Source: Candidatus Gerdarchaeota archaeon (lineage in GTDB: Archaea > Asgardarchaeota > Heimdallarchaeia > JABLTI01). Taken from it: 15,827 nucleotides of DNA. The DNA lies in contig JAEORM010000140.1 of the NCBI GenBank assembly GCA_016840905.1, forward strand, positions 1 to 15,827, in the 5' to 3' direction. Below are positions 1 to 7,012 of this stretch, piece after piece (the first letter of the stretch is position 1; each line of letters starts with the position of its first letter). Below the pieces are notes generated by a model. The model was not told where the DNA came from. It did no database searches and saw only the letters and a list, made by a program, of their open reading frames with translations. Made by a program: the position numbers and the translations under genes.

Positions 1-437
1 ATCATATTATTGAATTAGAGAATAAAGTACAAGAAAAACAAGCTGAAATAGATAGATTAAAACAGAGGACAGAAAATCTTTCGGAAGAAAAAGAAAGTGC
101 TGCTGAGAAATTAAAGAAAATGGAAAGTGATCTGGCTGAATTATCATCTGTCTATGAAGAAATGAAAGACAAGAAAGATTTTGAAATTAATATTCAAGAA
201 GTAATGAGACTTTATGTAATTCTAACGGAACAAGTTTTAGACGGAAGCTCACACATTAAAATATTAACATTACTTCATGGTGCTAAAGAAAAAATGACCA
301 AGGAAGAAATTTCAAAAGCAAGTGGAATTCAACCAGCAGCAACTTTACGAGCTATTTTTGAGCTACGGAATAATGGTCTAGTTGAATACGATGATGCTAC
401 TGAAAAAGTAAAATTAGTGAGAAGGTTATTTGATTAA
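1..437 (+). CDS. 3' end of a coiled-coil protein with C-terminal winged-helix-like domain (partial)
   Basis: The reading frame is open from the window edge (first full codon at 3) to TAA at 435-437, so the true start lies outside; the ATG at 120 is internal. The first ~50 visible residues are a Glu/Lys-rich heptad-type helix, a likely coiled coil. After a second helical stretch, the last ~60 residues (from HIKIL to the end) look like a winged helix: a helix with LLHGAKE, then MTKEEISKASG, then PAATLRAIFELRNNGLV as recognition helix and wing. This is the pattern of small archaeal wHTH proteins, so a DNA- or RNA-associated role is possible, but I do not recognise the family. It converges on the gene at 501-878 with a hairpin between them. 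The fold call is by pattern only. Confidence 0.75.
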   Translation, partial: HIIELENKVQEKQAEIDRLKQRTENLSEEKESAAEKLKKMESDLAELSSVYEEMKDKKDFEINIQEVMRLYVILTEQVLDGSSHIKILTLLHGAKEKMTKEEISKASGIQPAATLRAIFELRNNGLVEYDDATEKVKLVRRLFD

Positions 438-462
438 AAAATAAATCAATATTAATTTTTTT

Positions 463-496
463 AAAAAAAAGAGGGTGGAGGATATTTTTTATCCTC
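463..496 (-). terminator. Hairpin plus oligo-T at a convergent junction
   Basis: GAGGATA (478-484) pairs with TATCCTC (490-496) around a 5-nt T loop. Read on the minus strand, the stem is followed after about 7 nt by eight T (complement of A463-470), so it suits the minus-strand gene ending at 501. On the plus strand the T7 run at 456-462, upstream of the stem, could serve as a plain archaeal oligo-T terminator for the partial gene ending at 437. Confidence 0.5.
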
Positions 497-500
497 ATTA

Positions 501-878
501 TTAAAAAGCTGCTAATAGTGGATTGTGACTACTCCGTCGGAACCATGATTCAAGAATATATTGCACACCATTTGGTTCCTTATCTATAACCTCTCTTGCA
601 CGTTCTCCCATTATACGACAAACAAGGATTAATTTGTGTATTTCTTCTTTTTTAGACCAATCTATTAAATCAAAAATTGTTTTATAGGTGACAGGTCGCC
701 ACCAAAGAAGCATATAGATTCCTACAGTTTCGCCTTGACTATTCTGAAAGACATAGTTGAGTTTTTTCCTGTTTCCAAATGGTACATTTTTACGGTATTT
801 CACGCCACGTTTATCCAAGTAAGTTTCAATCTTTAGTTTAACTTCGTTATCAGTTAAGCCTGTCCTGTCCAATCTCAA
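501..878 (-). CDS. Hypothetical 125-residue protein, possibly a degenerate nuclease-like fold
   Basis: I do not recognise this gene. The frame can open with GTG at 896 (131 aa), but a seven-base Shine-Dalgarno match AGGAGGT lies inside that extension at 884-890, five bases before an in-frame TTG at 876-878. I therefore prefer the TTG start, giving about 125 residues. The predicted order is a helix (DNEVKLKIETYLDKRG), a basic segment (KYRKNVPFGNRKK), strands (LNYVF, TVGIYMLLWW), a helix (TIFDLIDWSKKEEI) and a strand (KLILVCR). This succession is reminiscent of PD-(D/E)xK nuclease cores, but the acidic catalytic positions are not evident. It would then be an inactive relative or simply another alpha/beta fold. 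No signal peptide or membrane segment. It stands alone, convergent with the gene on its left and divergent from the one on its right. Confidence 0.6.
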   Translation of the reverse strand: MRLDRTGLTDNEVKLKIETYLDKRGVKYRKNVPFGNRKKLNYVFQNSQGETVGIYMLLWWRPVTYKTIFDLIDWSKKEEIHKLILVCRIMGERAREVIDKEPNGVQYILESWFRRSSHNPLLAAF

Positions 879-1086
879 AAGAGACCTCCTCGGCACTCAT
901 CCATTATTTTACGCAAACCAAGCGCTCCTCTTATGTTTACGCAAGGTTAACTTTTCTCCTAACCCGATAAAAATCTTTTGTATGTGACATTATCTGAAAA
1001 ATTAGATTAATATTTAATTAAAAAGTCTTTTAAATAAAGATAAGTTACATATCTATCAGAGAAGACTAATCATTCAATTGGTAAGA

Positions 1087-1137
1087 TTGATAAAAAAATC
1101 AAAATTACTTTTCGCTTTGATAAAAAAAATTTAAAAT
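1087..1137 (+). promoter_or_regulatory. AT-rich promoter region with direct repeats before the zinc-ribbon gene
   Basis: TTGATAAAAAAA occurs at 1087-1098 and again at 1117-1128, 30 bp apart. A TATA-like TTTAAAAT lies at 1130-1137, about 37 bp before the ATG at 1171, the usual distance for an archaeal TATA box with a short leader. The whole stretch 879-1170 is non-coding, divergent promoter space, and I see no RNA gene in it. The call rests on spacing and base composition only. Confidence 0.35.
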
Positions 1138-1170
1138 AAAATAGTTTAGATAAACAAGAAGTGCATTCAA

Positions 1171-1539
1171 ATGTCTGATGAAAAGAAAAGTGAAACGAAA
1201 ACAGAAGTTATTGAAGAGGAAGAAGAACAAGAAGAATTATCAGCATTAGAAAAACTCAGATTAAAAAATCTCGCAAAATTAGATTTATTGATAAAGGAAT
1301 TAGATAAAATAGATAAAAAGAAAGATCCTAATATTAGGATTTGTCCGCGATGTTTTAGTGTCAGAGTTAGAATGGAAGACATTATAGCAAAAATGGGTAT
1401 GGGGGTAGGATATCCAACATGTTATTGTATGGATTGTGGTTGGAGATCAAAAACGTGGATTTATTTGGATCGAACTCTTTCGCAAGAAGAAAGAGAAGGA
1501 TTTATTAAAGAAATTTTAAAAGAAAAAAGTAAAAAGTAA
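1171..1539 (+). CDS. Small acidic zinc-ribbon protein, function unknown
   Basis: This 122-residue soluble protein has three parts. Residues 1-25 are strongly acidic, with a run of Glu at 15-19. Residues 25-55 form a Lys/Leu/Glu helix, probably a short coiled coil. Residues 56-92 are a zinc ribbon with CPRC at 58-61 and a second knuckle of C84, C86 and C89 followed by Gly-Trp. The C-terminal 25 residues are a charged helix. Such one-ribbon proteins are common in archaea and often bind nucleic acid or the transcription or translation machinery, but I cannot name this family. The ATG at 1171 has no strong Shine-Dalgarno and a TATA-like box about 37 bp upstream, so a short leader is likely. Its stop codon is part of the following terminator stem. 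It converges on MEMO1. Confidence 0.8.
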   Translation: MSDEKKSETKTEVIEEEEEQEELSALEKLRLKNLAKLDLLIKELDKIDKKKDPNIRICPRCFSVRVRMEDIIAKMGMGVGYPTCYCMDCGWRSKTWIYLDRTLSQEEREGFIKEILKEKSKK

Positions 1540-1568
1540 TCGTTCATTTTAGAACGATTTTTTCTTTT
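1538..1568. terminator. Bidirectional hairpin terminator overlapping a stop codon
   Basis: AATCGTTC (1538-1545) and GAACGATT (1552-1559) form a perfect 8-bp stem with a 6-nt loop. On the plus strand a T-rich tract (T6, C, T4) follows at once. On the minus strand the stem is followed by ACTTTTTAC and a further T run. It sits between two convergent genes and takes in the last bases of the TAA at 1537-1539. Confidence 0.7.
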
Positions 1569-2420
1569 CTATTTCATTAAGATAGCTGATAGATAAGCTA
1601 CTACCTCACGTTTATCTCCCGTAACATCACCACTTGTAGCGTATTTTAGTATTTTAGCTGTTTTAATATTGCTATTTTTTGCAGCAAGGAGAATTGAAGC
1701 CACAGGAGCAGGTCCACACATTGAAATATTATTATACATTACTGCTTCAAATAAACCAGCAGGATTTATTTTTCTGATATTATCTATAACATGGGAATCC
1801 TTAGACATTGCTGTTGCCTCACTTACATAATGAGAAAGATCTGTACTTGCAATCAAACAATAATCATAGTCTGCTAAAACTTTAGGTAATACTGTTCCAA
1901 GTCTTTCAACTACTTCAATTGATTGTTCCTTTAAACAAATGGGAATTATTGGAACATCCTCACCATAAAGATATTGTAGAAAAGGTACTTGGACTTCAAT
2001 GCTATGCTCAAGCATATGAGCTGAAGTATCTGCTCTAAAATGAGGTTGTTTAGTTATTTTTTCAACTATTTCAACTGGAATAGTAGCTTCACCTAAAGGA
2101 GTTTTCCATTTTCCTCCCGGATAAACGCTAATTGGTGGTCCTAAATTTCGATGATTGGGTCCTATAATGATAAAAAATTCAGGTTTACCATCTTTGTATT
2201 GCTCTAAATATCCATGAGCTGCAACTGGTCCAGAATAAACATAGCCAGCATGTGGTGAAACCAAACCGTATATTTTTCCAGTTCGAGTAGGGATTGAAGT
2301 TTTATCGGGTAATTCACCTGGTCCTCTATTTGGATCTTCAAAACAGCGATCAAGCATTTTAATTAAGTCTTTTTTAGTTCCAGGATAGAAACCTCCTGCA
2401 ACAGCTGGTTCTCTAAGCAA
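1569..2420 (-). CDS. MEMO1-family protein (AmmeMemoRadiSam system protein B type)
   Basis: This full-length 283-residue MEMO-family protein is soluble and related to extradiol-dioxygenase folds. Family hallmarks are visible in order: REPAVAGGFYPG at 3-14, SPHAGYVYSG at 55-64, GPNH at 87-90, the EHSIEVQVPFLQ segment at 138-149, STDLSHY at 192-198, MCGPAPV at 234-240 and TSGDVTGD at 262-269. The three residues matching the metal/active-site set of human MEMO1 are kept: H57, H90 and C235. Human MEMO1 is linked to copper/iron binding and signalling; the archaeal role is unsettled. No AMMECR1 or radical-SAM partner is next to it. The start is TTG at 2418-2420, supported by GGAGG at 2428-2432, seven bases upstream. 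It lies 94 bp downstream of the SHMT-like gene on the same strand and may share its transcript. Confidence 0.92.
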   Translation of the reverse strand: MLREPAVAGGFYPGTKKDLIKMLDRCFEDPNRGPGELPDKTSIPTRTGKIYGLVSPHAGYVYSGPVAAHGYLEQYKDGKPEFFIIIGPNHRNLGPPISVYPGGKWKTPLGEATIPVEIVEKITKQPHFRADTSAHMLEHSIEVQVPFLQYLYGEDVPIIPICLKEQSIEVVERLGTVLPKVLADYDYCLIASTDLSHYVSEATAMSKDSHVIDNIRKINPAGLFEAVMYNNISMCGPAPVASILLAAKNSNIKTAKILKYATSGDVTGDKREVVAYLSAILMK

Positions 2421-2480
2421 ATTATTTCCTCCAATTCAATTCTATAGTTTATGAAATTGCTTCTCTGATTTCTAATATGA

Positions 2481-2500
2481 ATTCTTTAATTAAAAAGAAT
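2481..2500 (-). terminator. Possible short hairpin between the SHMT-like gene and MEMO1
   Basis: ATTCTTT (2481-2487) and AAAGAAT (2494-2500) form a 7-bp, all-weak-but-two stem 15 bp after the SHMT-like stop, with a T5 run inside it on the minus strand. It may be a partial terminator or merely AT-rich symmetry. Confidence 0.3.
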
Positions 2501-2514
2501 GTGTCTAAACTTTA

Positions 2515-3717
2515 CTAAATAACTACTTGTGACAAGTTATCAAAACAATACATTGGTTTTTTGAAAATTCTCGCTAAATCTTTTACTCGCCTAATTATCT
2601 CATTTGAAAGATCATTATAGTATATCTTAGCCAATATGTCAGCAATTTCTTTCATTTCTAATTCGGACATACCCATTCGAGTAACTTCAGAAGTACCTAA
2701 CCGTATACCAGCATCTATGAATACCCCCATTTTAGAAGCTCTTTCTCTAAAATCAATTGAATTTTCAAAAGATGGTGAATCTAGAAGTATCTGATGACTT
2801 TCAGTAAAATCAAGATGTTTAAATTTCACAGGCAAACCATTTTCATTCAAAGCTTTTGCCAATGCTTTGGAATTTTTCACAATTTGTTGTGCATAAGACT
2901 CACCAAATTCAAGCATCTCCAAAGCTGCAACACCAAGTGCAGCTATTCGATTTGGATGATTATTATCGATTAAACGTATACCTTTCTCAATATCTAAATC
3001 TAAAATTGATGAAAAAGTTTCATTATGATTCATATCATTGGTTACGATTAAACCACCTTGTGGACCTGGAAATGATTTATGGGTAGAACCTACAAGAACA
3101 GAACAACCTTCACGCAGAGGATCTTGAAAGCATTTACCAGCTATTAATCCCAAAACATGAGATCCATCATAAGCAAATGTTATTGATTTTTGATTGGCAA
3201 ATTCGCTTGTGATTTCTTTAATTGGATGTGGGAACGGTATAAAAGATGAACCAAAAATGACTAAATTAGGTTTTAATTCTTTAATTGCGTTAATATTTTC
3301 TTCAATTAAGAGATTCATATCATCCATTGAGTAATGGAATGGAATTTTTTTTCGATTAAAGAAATCGACATCTAGTGGATAACCACCATTCTCACCTGCA
3401 TTTACTAACATTATTTTATTCTTAGGTTTGGTTAAGCCGTATATTAAAGCTAAGTCACATAAATTCCCAGACAAAGGAGAAATATTTGTATAATCAGCAT
3501 CAAAAAGCTCTCGAATGTAGCTTTCAGTTTTAGCAATTATTTTTCGTATAAAAGTAGTTCCACCATAAAAATCAGCTGAATATCTAGTACCTAAATCAGA
3601 TGCTAACATAGATCGCACTAAAGGTGAGGAACAATTTTCACTAGCAATAAGATTTATACCTTCTTTTCTATGAAAATTATGAGCTTCTATTAACTCGAGA
3701 AAATCATGAATTGGCAA
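2515..3717 (-). CDS. Serine hydroxymethyltransferase-like PLP enzyme (fold type I)
   Basis: This 400-residue PLP enzyme most resembles serine hydroxymethyltransferase (COG0112). Matching blocks are LIASENCSS (23-31), YDGSHVLGLIAG (183-194, PLP-binding D184 and H187), STHKSFPGPQGG (211-222, Schiff-base K214) and RLGTSEVTRMGM (339-350, substrate-carboxylate R339). Three canonical SHMT features differ. The loop Y-x-E-GYPGKRYYGG reads YSADFYGG (46-53), about five residues shorter and without the catalytic Glu at the matching place. The GGHLTHG segment, whose His stacks on PLP, reads NAGENGG (106-112). The protein ends near 400 residues rather than ~420. The family is clear, but glycine/serine-folate exchange is not assured; a related aldolase or C1-transfer reaction is possible. 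The start is TTG at 3715-3717 with GAGG about nine bases upstream. MEMO1 follows on the same strand. Confidence 0.82.
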   Translation of the reverse strand: MPIHDFLELIEAHNFHRKEGINLIASENCSSPLVRSMLASDLGTRYSADFYGGTTFIRKIIAKTESYIRELFDADYTNISPLSGNLCDLALIYGLTKPKNKIMLVNAGENGGYPLDVDFFNRKKIPFHYSMDDMNLLIEENINAIKELKPNLVIFGSSFIPFPHPIKEITSEFANQKSITFAYDGSHVLGLIAGKCFQDPLREGCSVLVGSTHKSFPGPQGGLIVTNDMNHNETFSSILDLDIEKGIRLIDNNHPNRIAALGVAALEMLEFGESYAQQIVKNSKALAKALNENGLPVKFKHLDFTESHQILLDSPSFENSIDFRERASKMGVFIDAGIRLGTSEVTRMGMSELEMKEIADILAKIYYNDLSNEIIRRVKDLARIFKKPMYCFDNLSQVVI

Positions 3718-3755
3718 GATTAAATCCTCTGAGTAGAAAATCTTTTTTCATTCTT

Positions 3756-3870
3756 TTAAGTTTTTATGACCAAATCTAAGGATTTAATTTAGAGAAGATT
3801 AGAATAAATATTATTGAAAAACATAAAATTAGTCAAAAACAAAATGCTAATTAATTAATTAGATTTATCT
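3756..3870. promoter_or_regulatory. Divergent promoter region
   Basis: The 171-bp gap between the SHMT-like gene (-) and the coiled-coil gene (+) is very AT-rich. On the minus strand an ACTTAAAAG box near 3757-3765 lies about 43 bp before the TTG start. On the plus strand AATTAATTAATT (3849-3860) and ATTTATC near 3863 lie 25-35 bp before the GTG at 3889. These are TATA-like by position only. Confidence 0.3.
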
Positions 3871-3888
3871 AAAAAGGGTTGTCTCTTC

Positions 3889-4479
3889 GTGTCTCAAAGG
3901 AAAGATATTACTAAAAAAAGCATTTCTGCAATCAAAAAAGAAAAGGAAATCGAAGAAAATCTTTTGAGAGAAGCTAAAGAATCCTTAGAATCTATCTCGA
4001 GTGTTTTAAACCAAACTTCTAAAAAATTACCATCTTTAGTTTCTACAAGGGGAGTTTCATTTGATGATATGAATGGACTTCTCCAGGATAAATTTAAGAC
4101 CGATTCTGAAATAATTAATATGCTTGAAGAATTTTTCACTAAACTGGTTTTGCTACTAAAATATAGATCAAACTATGATGAGAAGCTAAGTCAGATATCA
4201 AAACAAATTAGAAAACTAAAAGAAACGGAAAAAATGGGTGAATTCAAAGGTAATTTACAACTTTTAGGGATAACCTTGCAAGAAACGGAACAAATCGTTA
4301 AAAATTATGAAAATATGTATAACAATTTGTTTACAGAGCAAGCATTATTACAGTTTCAATTGATGGAACAATTATCAATGTTTAGAGATAAAGATGTTCC
4401 TGATTTTAGTAAGATGTTTAGTTCAGGTATTGATACCTTTTTTAAAATAAACGAAAAAATTTCTAGATTAAAAGAGTAA
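3889..4479 (+). CDS. Coiled-coil protein, function unknown, coupled to an ATP-grasp ligase
   Basis: This 196-residue, highly charged protein is almost wholly helical by composition. Residues 1-50 are a Lys/Glu-rich helix. There is a break around 47-60 (KLPSLVSTRGVSFDDM). Long amphipathic helices follow at about 65-115 and 120-165, and a shorter C-terminal helix (FKINEKISRLKE) ends it. It has no cysteine-based motif, membrane segment or signal peptide. I do not recognise a family; three to four long helices would suit an antiparallel bundle or a filament-forming or scaffold protein. The start is GTG at 3889; upstream AAAAAGGG is a weak Shine-Dalgarno. The stop is nine bases from the next ATG, and the AAGG serving the next gene overlaps it, so the two are an operon and probably translationally coupled. 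The partnership is the best clue to its role. Confidence 0.75.
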   Translation: MSQRKDITKKSISAIKKEKEIEENLLREAKESLESISSVLNQTSKKLPSLVSTRGVSFDDMNGLLQDKFKTDSEIINMLEEFFTKLVLLLKYRSNYDEKLSQISKQIRKLKETEKMGEFKGNLQLLGITLQETEQIVKNYENMYNNLFTEQALLQFQLMEQLSMFRDKDVPDFSKMFSSGIDTFFKINEKISRLKE

Positions 4480-4488
4480 GGTTATTTT

Positions 4489-5715
4489 ATGAAATTATTA
4501 GTTGTTGGTTTTAATGCTAGACCTTTAGCAAAAGCAGCTATGCAAGCTGGACATCAAATAGGTGTTATTGATTATTTTGGTGATATCGATTTACTAAAAA
4601 TAACAAAAAATTGTTTCACTGTTTTACATCAAAAACCAAATGAAATTCTTCATAGACCTTTACATAGAAGACCTGCTGATTATCTCTATTATTTGGCTGA
4701 AATCATGGCTGATGAACAAGGAGATTTTGATGGTATATTACTTGGTTCAGCTTTTGATAGATATCCTGAAATTATTGAAAAATTTGAAGCTATAGGTCCA
4801 AAATTATATGCAAATAAAGCAGAAAAATTTGCTCTTATTAGAGATCGAGAAAAAATCAACAAATTAGCTGAGAAAGCGGGATTTGTTATTCCTAGAATAA
4901 AAAAAATAATTGATTTAGATGGATTAAAGAGTGAAATTAATAATTTTAAATTTCCCGTAGTTACTAGGAGAGATGGTGGTGGAGGAGGAGCAGGTATTAG
5001 ACTTTGGTATTCAAAGAATGATTTATTAGAGCATTTTGCAGATCCAGAAATTAATTTTGAAAGAGAGGTCTGGATTCAAGAATATATTGATGGTTTAGAT
5101 GCAAGCGCATCAGTCATTTGTATGAACGATAAAGTTCGGATTTTATCTATAAATAGGCAACTTATTGGTGATGAAAAATTAAATGCCCCAAGTGAGTTTG
5201 CCTATTGTGGTAATGTTGTACCTCTTGATGAACCCACTTATATGAACAACGAACAATTTATGACAAGATTGATCACTAGTATCAAAAGTTTGTTTGCTGA
5301 ATTAAAATTAGTTGGATCTAATGGAATCGATTTTGTTATAAAAGATGATAAAATCTTTTTCATGGAAATTAATCCAAGGTTTCAAGGTAGTATAGAATGT
5401 GTTCAATATGCAACAGGTGAAAATATCATCAAATTACATTTAGAATCATTCGAAGGAAAATTAGTAAAAGTAAATGAAAAGCCAAAGTATAAAAGATATG
5501 GAATTAAAGGAATACTTTTTTCAAATAATGAACAATCATTTCCAGTAATAGCTTACCCAGAAAGTAAATGGATAGTTGATCGAACCCAATATAATACTAT
5601 TTTAGAAAATAACGATCCATTTTGTAGTATTGTTTTACCTGTTAAAAATCCACAAAAAGGTTATTCAGAAATTTATACTCTAGCGAAAAAAATAATGGAA
5701 ATGAATCAAAAATAA
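4489..5715 (+). CDS. ATP-grasp carboxylate-amine/thiol ligase family protein (substrate unknown)
   Basis: This 408-residue cytosolic ATP-grasp enzyme resembles the archaeal set related to biotin carboxylase (COG2232-like, from memory). The N-terminal ~100 residues form the pre-ATP-grasp Rossmann-like domain (MKLLVVGFNARPLAKAA, then VIDYF). The central domain has FPVVTRRDGGGGGAG (155-168), the Gly-rich ATP loop with its basic residue, and WIQEYIDG (195-202). The catalytic/metal segment is MEINPRFQGSIE (292-303) with E293, N295 and R297. The C-terminal ~80 residues, starting at YGIKGILFSN (337-346), match the C-terminal beta domain seen in this group. Such enzymes activate a carboxylate as acyl phosphate and join it to an amine or thiol; the substrate cannot be read from sequence. 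ATG at 4489 has AAGG seven bases upstream, overlapping the previous stop. Confidence 0.88.
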   Translation: MKLLVVGFNARPLAKAAMQAGHQIGVIDYFGDIDLLKITKNCFTVLHQKPNEILHRPLHRRPADYLYYLAEIMADEQGDFDGILLGSAFDRYPEIIEKFEAIGPKLYANKAEKFALIRDREKINKLAEKAGFVIPRIKKIIDLDGLKSEINNFKFPVVTRRDGGGGGAGIRLWYSKNDLLEHFADPEINFEREVWIQEYIDGLDASASVICMNDKVRILSINRQLIGDEKLNAPSEFAYCGNVVPLDEPTYMNNEQFMTRLITSIKSLFAELKLVGSNGIDFVIKDDKIFFMEINPRFQGSIECVQYATGENIIKLHLESFEGKLVKVNEKPKYKRYGIKGILFSNNEQSFPVIAYPESKWIVDRTQYNTILENNDPFCSIVLPVKNPQKGYSEIYTLAKKIMEMNQK

Positions 5716-5730
5716 AAATTCGATTCATTT
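5699..5730. terminator. Hairpin around the stop codon at a convergent junction
   Basis: AAATGAATC (5699-5707) and GATTCATTT (5722-5730) make a perfect 9-bp stem with a 14-nt A-rich loop holding the TAA of the ATP-grasp gene. The plus-strand flank is T-rich (ATTACTTTATATTTT). The minus-strand flank contains a T7 run a few bases beyond the stem. It probably acts in both directions for this gene and the convergent gene ending at 5737. Confidence 0.5.
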
Positions 5731-5736
5731 ATTACT

Positions 5737-6981
5737 TTATATTTTGCTTAATGCTTGATCAATATCCTCTATTAGATCATCTTTATCCTCTATACCTGTT
5801 GAAAATCTAATAAAACCTGGATTGATACCTATAGCTCTTTTCTCTTCTTCAGTAAACTCGAGATAAATCATGGTACCAGAGGCTTGTGCTAAAGATTGTA
5901 CACTACCCAAACTACTTGCTCGTTTTATAATTTTTAGCGAATTTAGGAATTTACCCCCATCTGCATCACTTTTTCCCACACAAAAACTAACCATACCACC
6001 AAATCCAAGCATTTGTTTTTTAGCAAGTTCATATTGCGGATGACTTGGTAATCCTGGATAATATACTTCTCTTACTTTTGGGTGATCCTCTAAAAATTCT
6101 GCAATAGCTTGACCATTTTCATTATGTCTTTTTACTCGAAGTTCCAATGTTTTCATTCCACGAATTGCTAACCATGCATCAAAAGGAGGCATGACTCCAC
6201 CAAAATAAACTGCAGTATTCATGATTTCTGCTCGATCATTTGTGGAAGCTACAATAGCACCACTTAAAACATCACTGTGTCCTGAAAGATATTTTGTTAC
6301 ACTATGGACAACAACGTCAACTCCAAGGCTGAGTGGTTGTTGATTTATTGGACTAGCAAAGGTATTATCGAAAACATATTTCGCTCCAACTTCTCGAGAA
6401 AGTTTGCCAATTTCCTCTATATCACATAAAGAAAGTGTAGGATTTGCAGGACATTCCATGTAAATCATTTTTGTTTTTGGAGAGATTTTTTCTGACACAT
6501 TTTCTACATTTGTAGCATCAACAAAATGAATAATAAAACCCCATTTTTTGAGATATTGATTTAAAAGATGTCTTGTTCCAGGATAGCATCTATCAGTTAC
6601 AATTATTTCATCACCAGGATTTGTATAAGTACAAATGGTGGATGCTATTGCAGCCATACCTGAACTAAAACCTATACCAGCATCGCCATTTTCTAAAAGA
6701 GCTATTTTTTTCTCAAAAGTTGAACGTGTAGGATTGCCATGTCGTGAATAAGCAAAACCGGATTTTCCATGATAAAAAACATTAGCCCATTCTTCAGCTG
6801 TATCATAAGCAAAAGTGGTTGAAAAATCAATATTTGTTACAACCCCACGAGTTAAAGGATTAGTTGCTTCACCTGCATGAACAACTTTAGTACCTATCCT
6901 CTTCCCTAAGTCTTCTTGCGTTTCAGTTTTTTCTTTTTTGATACCAATACCTTTAGATGAATCTTTCACGTGTTTACTCAT
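5737..6981 (-). CDS. Cystathionine gamma-synthase/lyase-family PLP enzyme (Cys/Met metabolism)
   Basis: This 414-residue enzyme belongs to the Cys/Met-metabolism PLP family. Visible hallmarks are YSRHGNPT (78-85, Tyr and Arg reaching the neighbouring subunit's PLP phosphate), GFSSGMAAI (104-112), PANPTL (178-183), FDNTFASP (204-211, D205 to the PLP pyridine nitrogen), HSVTKYLSGH (226-235, Schiff-base K230), SLGSVQSL (357-364) and FIRFSTGIED (390-399, carboxylate-binding R392). The position of the methionine-gamma-lyase cysteine (YGC in that enzyme) reads YPG (133-135), which argues against a canonical methionine gamma-lyase. Cystathionine gamma-synthase, gamma-lyase and O-acetyl- or O-phosphohomoserine sulfhydrylase remain open. 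The first ~28 residues are a charged extension before the family core. ATG at 6981 has a TATA-like box about 37 bp upstream and no strong Shine-Dalgarno, so a short leader is likely. It stands alone. Confidence 0.9.
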   Translation of the reverse strand: MSKHVKDSSKGIGIKKEKTETQEDLGKRIGTKVVHAGEATNPLTRGVVTNIDFSTTFAYDTAEEWANVFYHGKSGFAYSRHGNPTRSTFEKKIALLENGDAGIGFSSGMAAIASTICTYTNPGDEIIVTDRCYPGTRHLLNQYLKKWGFIIHFVDATNVENVSEKISPKTKMIYMECPANPTLSLCDIEEIGKLSREVGAKYVFDNTFASPINQQPLSLGVDVVVHSVTKYLSGHSDVLSGAIVASTNDRAEIMNTAVYFGGVMPPFDAWLAIRGMKTLELRVKRHNENGQAIAEFLEDHPKVREVYYPGLPSHPQYELAKKQMLGFGGMVSFCVGKSDADGGKFLNSLKIIKRASSLGSVQSLAQASGTMIYLEFTEEEKRAIGINPGFIRFSTGIEDKDDLIEDIDQALSKI

Positions 6982-7012
6982 TTAAATCACTAAAGATATT
7001 ATAGAAATATGA

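Noticed and set aside
879..1170. Possible tRNA or small RNA in the 292-bp divergent gap
   Set aside because: No cloverleaf, T-loop motif or stable GC stem can be found; AT-rich promoter space explains it.
1167..1382. Open frame on the minus strand opposite the zinc-ribbon gene
   Set aside because: Ser/Phe-rich composition is the mirror of the Glu/Lys-rich real gene; no independent support.
3849..3860. AATTAATTAATT short tandem repeat as a regulatory satellite
   Set aside because: Three units of a 4-bp AT repeat are expected by chance at this base composition.
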